NCBI GenBank assembly: GCA_035995185.1
Contig: DASYKT010000041.1
Location: 124,001 to 188,000 of the forward strand
DNA from: DASYKT01 sp035995185
GTDB lineage: Bacteria > Acidobacteriota > Blastocatellia > Pyrinomonadales > Pyrinomonadaceae
DNA length: 64,000 nucleotides
Direction: 5' to 3'
The notes beneath the pieces are model-generated. The model had not been told where the DNA came from. It worked only from the letters and a program-made list of their open reading frames with translations, and did not search any database. The translations under genes were made by a program, and so were the position numbers. Below are positions 59,206 through 64,000 of this stretch, one piece after another. How positions within the stretch are numbered: position 1 is the first letter of the stretch; each line of letters opens with the position of its first letter.

Positions 59206-60183
59206 TTAGGTTTTCGGAACCCTTATCTTCAGCGCCTGGGGAAGGATCTCATACGTGGCGGGGAGTTTGCCGGGCAGTTCGCCGTCGGTTTCGAAATGGA
59301 TCTCCTGATCGGGCCGGGCAGGTTTTATTTCGACCCGTTTGGCGTGGGTGTGTTTTACTTCGTCGAGGCTGAGATGCGAACCGCCGTAGAGCTTCCAGGC
59401 GTTGAGCAGTATCTTGGCGGTTTTGATGTCGCCGATATTCACCACATCGAAAAAGCCGTCGTTAAGCTGAGCGTCGGGCGCGATCTTCATTCCGCCGCCG
59501 AAAAAACGCGCGTTCGCCACACAGAAATTTATGGTGTTTAGCAGATACTCTTCCTTGTCATCGAGCTTTACCCGGACGGTGGTGTAATTCAGGTCCAGAA
59601 CTTCCTGCAGCGTGGAAAGCGCAAAACCGGCTTTGCCGCGCAAGGTGTCGTGCGGTATCCAATCCAGGGCTTTTTGTTTTTTGACGCGTTCGATTATTGC
59701 CACGCTCAATCCGAATGACGATACGCCCACAAAGTAACGCGACGCTTCCTCTTTTTTTTCATCCAAAAACGTAACTTTGCCGACGTCGATCGTGCGGGTT
59801 TCGCCGTTCTTTAAACCGCGCGCGGCCTCATTGGCGGTCGAAGGAATTCCCAAAGTGCGGCGAAAATCTCCGCCGGTGCCGCTGGGCAGCACGCCAAGTT
59901 CGACTTCAACTCCGGACGCCAAAATACCGTTGGCGACTTCGTTGATGGTGCCGTCGCCGCCGCAAGCTATGATAAATTTTCGTCCTTGTTTTGCGCCTTC
60001 TTCGGCCAGCCGGATACCGTCGCCGGGGCCGCGCGTGAATTCGACACTGTAGGCGCCGAAATGCGTCGCCAGATCGGAAGCGATATTTGCCCAGCGCGTC
60101 TCGGTCGAACCGCCCGCCGATTTGGGATTGACTATCACCAGGGGAAGATTTGAATCGCTTGGCATCGAGTCAGAGTTTAGCAT
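59206..60183 (-). CDS. Diacylglycerol kinase-family lipid kinase
   Basis: 325 aa; a start six codons later (MPSDSNLPLV) is also possible. The DAGK catalytic domain starts LVIVNPKSAGGSTETRW, with ACGGDGTINEVANGIL and VLPSGTGGDFRRTLGIP. The second domain has NARFFGGGMKIAPDAQLNDG, standard for the YegS/BmrU group, which phosphorylates lipids such as diacylglycerol or related alcohols. Cytosolic, membrane-associated. Exact lipid unknown. Lies downstream of the MFS gene on the same strand with about 110 bases between. Confidence 0.93.
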   Translation of the reverse strand: MLNSDSMPSDSNLPLVIVNPKSAGGSTETRWANIASDLATHFGAYSVEFTRGPGDGIRLAEEGAKQGRKFIIACGGDGTINEVANGILASGVEVELGVLPSGTGGDFRRTLGIPSTANEAARGLKNGETRTIDVGKVTFLDEKKEEASRYFVGVSSFGLSVAIIERVKKQKALDWIPHDTLRGKAGFALSTLQEVLDLNYTTVRVKLDDKEEYLLNTINFCVANARFFGGGMKIAPDAQLNDGFFDVVNIGDIKTAKILLNAWKLYGGSHLSLDEVKHTHAKRVEIKPARPDQEIHFETDGELPGKLPATYEILPQALKIRVPKT

Positions 60184-60294
60184 GTGAATGAGGTACGAGG
60201 AATGCGGAGTGCGAAGTGCAGAATTGAGGAATGCAAAATGATTAATGAAGTTTCAGCGCCAGGCAATCATTCAGCACTCCGCATTTCTCCTTCC

Positions 60295-61944
60295 TCATTC
60301 CTCACTAGCAACCGGCTGGTTCCGCGCATTGATCGTGGTCTGTTCGGCCATCAGCATTTTCTCGCCGACTTCTTCGTCATCCCGCCCTTTTCGTCCAAGC
60401 TCTTTTTTAGGCAGCAGGAACGCGACAAAAAAGGCCAGCAGCGAAAACGCCCCGCCGATCCAAAAGACTATATGATTCGATCTGGCCATCGCGTCCTGCA
60501 AAACGAGCAGCGTTTCCGGGGGCAGGCTGGCTTTGGCGGCGGGTTCGATCAAGGCATTCGGGTTTGAGGCAAGTTCCGCCGCGCGCTCGATGGTCAGCCC
60601 GGCCGTGCCGCTTTGTGCCGCCTGGTGAAGCTGCGTCGCCAGGCTGGCGGTCAGAAAAGCTCCCATGATCGCCACGCCAAAGGCGCCGCCGATCGCGCGC
60701 GAGAATTGGTTCAGCGAAGTTGCGATACCAAGCTTTGACCGCTCCACTGCCTGCTGCACGGCGATCAGCAGCGTCAGCATCGTCATACCCAAACCGGCGC
60801 CGATAATGGTCAGATCGAAATAAAGCCAAAATTGCGACATCTCGCGGTCGTAGATCGCCAGCAGGGCAAACCCGAGGGCCAGCACGATAAAGCCCACAAT
60901 GGTTAACAAGCGATAGCCGATCTTTAACATGAGCCGCCCGCCGATGACGGAAAAAGAAACCCAGCTGAGCATCAGCGGCGTGAGCAGCGAACCGGCCTGG
61001 GTCGCGCTCGAACCCAGCGCCCCTTGAGCAAAAAGAGGCACAAAAGAGATCGCGCCGAACATCGCCACGCCCGAAAGAAAACCGGCCCCGACGGCGACGG
61101 CCACCGTGCGGTTGCGGAAAAGATCAAAAGGAATGATCGGATCGGGCGCTTTTTTCTCGACCCAGAAAAAGACCGCCAGCAAAATAACGGCCGTGGCAAT
61201 AAGTAAAAGATTTTCCGCCGAAAACAATGTCGCCAGGGAAGCGCCGCCTTCGACCATCGCCAGCATCAGCAGGCTGATCGCCGTCATCAGCAGTATCGCG
61301 CCCGCATAATCGACCGTCGGTTTCTTGGTGCGCCTCGGTTCTTTCAGCGAAAAGCCGATGATCAGCGCGGTCACGATCCCGATGGGAAGATTGATGTAAA
61401 AGACCCAGCGCCAGGAAAGCTGGTCGGTGATAAAACCGCCGATGACGGGGCCGATGATGCTCGACAGTCCCCAGACGCCGCTGAAAAAAGCCTGCATTCG
61501 GGTGCGTTCTTCGAGCGTGAAAGTGTCGCCGATGATGGTCATGCCGAGCGGTATCAGCGCACCGGCGCCCAATCCCTGGATCGCGCGAAAAACTATCAGC
61601 TCCGGCATCGAGGTCGCCATTCCCGAAAGCATCGAACCCAGGATAAATACGCCGATCCCGATCTGGTAAAGCAGCCGCCGCCCGTAAAGATCGGACAATT
61701 TTCCCCACACCGGCACGGTCACGGTCGAGGTCACGATGTATGCGGAAAATACCCAGCTGTAGTGATTCAAACCGCCGAGCGAGGCGATCACCGTGGGCAT
61801 CGCGGTGCCGACGACCGTTGCTTCCAGCGCCGCCACGAACATTCCCGTCATCACCCCGATAACTACGAACCAGCGCTGCCTGGATGACATTTCAACTGCC
61901 GGATGCGAGTCGTTTAAATTTTCTGCCGCTGAGGAACTTTCCAC
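60295..61944 (-). CDS. MFS transporter, DHA2 (14-TMS) drug exporter type
   Basis: 549 aa with a GTG start; a Met at residue 19 (MSSRQRW) is an alternative. Fourteen hydrophobic segments are visible. Motif A-like WGKLSDLYGRRLLYQIG and the motif C-like stretch GVWGLSSIIGPVIGGFITDQLSWRW are typical of DHA2 proton antiporters. It would pump drugs or other small molecules out of the cytosol using the proton gradient; substrates cannot be told from sequence. No adjacent TetR-type regulator or membrane-fusion gene is present. Confidence 0.92.
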   Translation of the reverse strand: MESSSAAENLNDSHPAVEMSSRQRWFVVIGVMTGMFVAALEATVVGTAMPTVIASLGGLNHYSWVFSAYIVTSTVTVPVWGKLSDLYGRRLLYQIGIGVFILGSMLSGMATSMPELIVFRAIQGLGAGALIPLGMTIIGDTFTLEERTRMQAFFSGVWGLSSIIGPVIGGFITDQLSWRWVFYINLPIGIVTALIIGFSLKEPRRTKKPTVDYAGAILLMTAISLLMLAMVEGGASLATLFSAENLLLIATAVILLAVFFWVEKKAPDPIIPFDLFRNRTVAVAVGAGFLSGVAMFGAISFVPLFAQGALGSSATQAGSLLTPLMLSWVSFSVIGGRLMLKIGYRLLTIVGFIVLALGFALLAIYDREMSQFWLYFDLTIIGAGLGMTMLTLLIAVQQAVERSKLGIATSLNQFSRAIGGAFGVAIMGAFLTASLATQLHQAAQSGTAGLTIERAAELASNPNALIEPAAKASLPPETLLVLQDAMARSNHIVFWIGGAFSLLAFFVAFLLPKKELGRKGRDDEEVGEKMLMAEQTTINARNQPVASEE

Positions 61945-62053
61945 CTTGTTTTTAATTGATCCTTTTTATTAATTCTTTTCTATTATAATTTGCAGTTTTG
62001 TTTTATTAAAATGGCCCTGCCTATAAATTAAACAGCGACCGCAAATTAAAAAG

Positions 62054-62146
62054 TTTCGTGTTTTTAGTGTGTTTTGTGGTTAAGTTCTTATACCGCTGGT
62101 TTGTGGCATGCCGGAGTTAACTACGAAATACACGAAATGCACAAAA
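62054..62146. repeat. Intergenic inverted repeat, CGTG-type family
   Basis: Arms 62054-62083 and 62117-62146 (TTTCGTGTTTTTAGTGTGTT type and complement) match imperfectly. They lie in the 288-base gap between the MFS and PlsC genes. Confidence 0.82.
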
Positions 62147-62232
62147 AGACTGTGGCTTCGGAGCTATACTCTGTCAGCTTCGCTGAGTGTTTTTCGAACG
62201 CGCCGCGTTCGTGCCGAATAAATTCGGCGCTC

Positions 62233-63111
62233 CTATTTTGCAGATCGCTCTTTATCCTTTTCTGCTAATTCCGCGATCTTGGCCATTAAAAAATCGGCGA
62301 TCTCTTTGTGAGTGCGCAGCGCATCGCGCTTTTCGTAAAATTCGGAGAGATCCACGGGCTCGCCAAAATACATTCTTACTTTTTCGCCGCCCGTCCAATT
62401 GCCCAGTATCTGTTTCGGCAGATCGTTGCCTAGTCCGGCGATAAAGACCGGGATAACTTGCGGGCGCGCCGCCATCACGATCTTGCCCACGCCGGGCTGG
62501 GCCGGCAGAAAACTGTAAGGGTTTGGATCCTTGTTTCGTTTGCCTTCTGGATGCAGCCCGATCACATTTCCTCTGCTGTTACTCGGGGCGATAGAACAAA
62601 GCTGGATCAGGCGGCGCAGCGAAAATTTGTCGAATTCACGCTGCTCGTTCTTATAGAAAAAGGGCGGGTACATTGCCCACCAGCCCATCACCAGATTTAC
62701 GAACCAGCCCAGCGGCGACGTGTAGAAAAACTTGGCGCGCACCGGAAAGAAAAGTGTGACCGGGCGCCGGGTGCGGCGGAAAAGAACGCTCGACACCGTG
62801 TACAGGTCGAAGTACGAACGGTGATTCGCGACTAGCAAGAGAGGTCGTTCGACGTCGCTGTTTTCGACATTTTCAATGCCGAAAACGTTCATCAGATTAT
62901 AAGTAGCCAAATAGATCCAGAGCGAACCGATATGGCGCTGGCAAAAGGTCCAAAAGCGCTTCCACGTGCCCTGGTTCATCCGATGGGTCAGCGAAAATCC
63001 CAACCTCTCGACAGGCTTTAACGCCGAAAGCTCTTCCCGGGTCGGCGCTAACGCGGCAGTTTGAGGCGGTATGGGTGAATTTTCCTGGCTTACCAGTATC
63101 TCGTCAGGCAT
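62233..63111 (-). CDS. 1-acyl-glycerol-3-phosphate acyltransferase-like (PlsC)
   Basis: 292 aa. The acyltransferase motif I is VANHRSYFDLY (HxxxxD), motif III is HPEGKRNKDPNPYSFL, and the central hydrophobic region NLVMGWWAMYPPFF places the active site at the membrane. The N-terminus is extended (~60 residues). It acylates lysophosphatidate or a related acceptor in phospholipid synthesis. Length is longer than core PlsC (~245), so a variant specificity is possible. Last minus-strand gene before the repeat-filled edge. Confidence 0.88.
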   Translation of the reverse strand: MPDEILVSQENSPIPPQTAALAPTREELSALKPVERLGFSLTHRMNQGTWKRFWTFCQRHIGSLWIYLATYNLMNVFGIENVENSDVERPLLLVANHRSYFDLYTVSSVLFRRTRRPVTLFFPVRAKFFYTSPLGWFVNLVMGWWAMYPPFFYKNEQREFDKFSLRRLIQLCSIAPSNSRGNVIGLHPEGKRNKDPNPYSFLPAQPGVGKIVMAARPQVIPVFIAGLGNDLPKQILGNWTGGEKVRMYFGEPVDLSEFYEKRDALRTHKEIADFLMAKIAELAEKDKERSAK

Positions 63112-63467
63112 AAAACACGCAGTTTACCATCAAAGACTGCTTTCTTGGGAGCGCCGGCATCTTGTCGGCTGTCAGTAGCGTCTGCGTCAGCAGATGCGTG
63201 CAACCGCAAGCAACGCACTTGCTGACGCAAGCGCTACTGACAAGAACTGCTTGCACCCGCTCATTACAAAGTCACCTTAAAAATGCGGAACCCAAACAAC
63301 CACGCTGCCAAATAGACTTATTAATATTTTGCGGGCATAATATTTCGTCCGCTTTATACGAGGCTCAGACAGTAAGACCGTTCTTTTTTACAATAGCAAT
63401 CTTCTCTCCAATTGTATTTGCTGAGTACAGGCGAAGCCCACTTTTTTGAATTGAATAGGAGTTACAC
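63112..63467. other. Gap before metalloprotease-like gene
   Basis: 356 bases without a supported gene. It holds a GGGAGCGCCGGC fragment near 63148 and the TGTCAGTAGCG palindrome at 63170-63242. The remaining ~220 bases are AT-rich and probably include the promoter of the next gene; no clear consensus pair was found. Confidence 0.7.
63170..63242. repeat. TGTCAGTAGCG-type palindrome, solo copy
   Basis: Arms 63170-63198 and 63214-63242 (TGTCAGTAGCGTCTGCG and its complement) pair with a few compensating changes. The same element is found nested inside the composite at 15061-15136 and as a fragment at 53191. Confidence 0.85.
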
Positions 63468-64000
63468 ATGATTAAGAGAGTTTTTAGATCGGCCCTGCTC
63501 ACGATCATAGCAGGAGCGATGATAACGTCTGTTTTCGCGCAAAAGAGAATGTCGGATGACAACGTCTGGCGCGAGGTCGGCGATGCTGCCCTGCAGCAAA
63601 GAGGCCTCGAACGGCAGATCGTTCCCGATGAGTACCGCACGTTCAGAATGAACAAGACCGCCTTGCTGGCGATCTTAAATCGCGCGCCGATGGAATTCAC
63701 CGGCCAGACAAAACCCATTTTGACACTGCCGATGCCTGACGGAACTTTCCAGCGCTTTAGTGTCGAAGAATCACCGGTGATGGAACTCGGCCTGGCAGTG
63801 CAATACCCGGAATTTAAAACTTACCGCGCGCAGGGGATCGACGATCCGACCGCAACCTGCCGGTTCGATCTGCTGCCGAGCGGTTTTCACGCGATGATCA
63901 TTTCGGCCGGCGGCACGTCTTACGTCGATCCGTATGCCAAGGGAGACACGGCGAATTACGTCGTTCATGCGAAAGGCACTTTACAGCGCGCGGGCAGCAG
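63468..64000 (+). CDS. Secreted reprolysin-type metalloprotease-like precursor, 3'-truncated
   Basis: 177 complete codons, running off the end of the window. The ATG follows AGGAG by 8 bases. The signal peptide (~1-24, ending SVFAQ) leads to a propeptide-like region with YRTFRMNKTALLAIL and the pattern PMPDGTFQRFSVEESPVME, then YRAQGIDDPTATCRFDLLPSGFHAMI, which I recognise from N-termini of large secreted M12/reprolysin-type proteins in Acidobacteriota and Bacteroidota. The zinc site is not in view, so the assignment rests on the N-terminal domain. Confidence 0.72.
   Translation, partial: MIKRVFRSALLTIIAGAMITSVFAQKRMSDDNVWREVGDAALQQRGLERQIVPDEYRTFRMNKTALLAILNRAPMEFTGQTKPILTLPMPDGTFQRFSVEESPVMELGLAVQYPEFKTYRAQGIDDPTATCRFDLLPSGFHAMIISAGGTSYVDPYAKGDTANYVVHAKGTLQRAGS

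Overview
The window looks like a chromosomal segment of a diderm bacterium of roughly mid-50s % GC, most likely Acidobacteriota of the Blastocatellia type. The basis is inference from gene content: lipid A and LPS-assembly genes (lpxB, lpxD, lptE), a TonB-dependent receptor with a carboxypeptidase-regulatory-like N-terminus, CxxC-headed Ser/Thr kinases with PEGA and SUMF1-like domains, S9 and S15 peptidases, SIMPL, TolB-like propellers, and a reprolysin-type precursor at the right edge. No rRNA, tRNA, IS transposase, CRISPR array or prophage was found. It reads as an ordinary chromosome whose gaps are unusually full of palindromic repeats.

Layout. 1-4.5 kb: the end of an exopolysaccharide operon (asparagine-synthase-type amidotransferase, FemAB-like, glycosyltransferase, YdcF-like), in the order seen in exosortase/EPS loci. 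4.7-10.3 kb: a membrane PAS-GGDEF-EAL protein and uvrA. 10.6-15.0 kb: a heme locus (Fur-box-like palindrome, small CxxC protein, heme oxygenase, TonB receptor with heme-receptor motifs, ChaN-like protein). 15.2-21.2 kb, minus strand: S9 peptidase, YraN, an anchored propeller-like protein, and a large lipoprotein that resembles a copper amine oxidase with lost metal ligands. 21.4-30.1 kb: sugar dehydrogenase-like propeller, CxxCH protein, tilS, ftsH, APH(3')-like kinase, folP, lptE, holA. 30.3-34.4 kb: tail-collar protein, a ten-cysteine secreted peptide, and leuS with a candidate leader and an in-frame palindromic insertion. 34.9-41.0 kb: kinase, TPR protein and predicted pseudokinase. 41.1-47.4 kb: TlpA-like, Fur, a ferredoxin-like protein, a membrane protein, cinA, two paralogous membrane proteins, ilvE. 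47.8-51.7 kb: TolB-like surface protein and lpxB. 51.7-63.1 kb, minus strand: Tat-exported SOD, MBL-fold, alpha/beta hydrolase, lpxD with a STAS protein, CocE-type hydrolase, SIMPL, lipid kinase, MFS exporter, PlsC. 63.5 kb to the end: start of a secreted metalloprotease-like precursor.

How it fits together. The heme genes form a plausible pathway: import by the receptor, surface or periplasmic binding by ChaN, ring opening by heme oxygenase, with iron control through the upstream palindrome and perhaps the Fur protein at 42.0 kb. Envelope functions recur throughout (LpxB, LpxD, LptE, PlsC, lipid kinase, EPS genes). The kinase-TPR-pseudokinase trio looks like one signalling unit. At least six families of short palindromic repeats occupy the gaps; some are nested, one forms a three-copy tandem array, and one palindrome lies inside leuS. 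No complete, clearly new multi-gene system could be established. The strongest leads are the degenerate amine-oxidase lipoprotein, the palindrome in leuS with its possible leader, the pseudokinase module and the heme locus.
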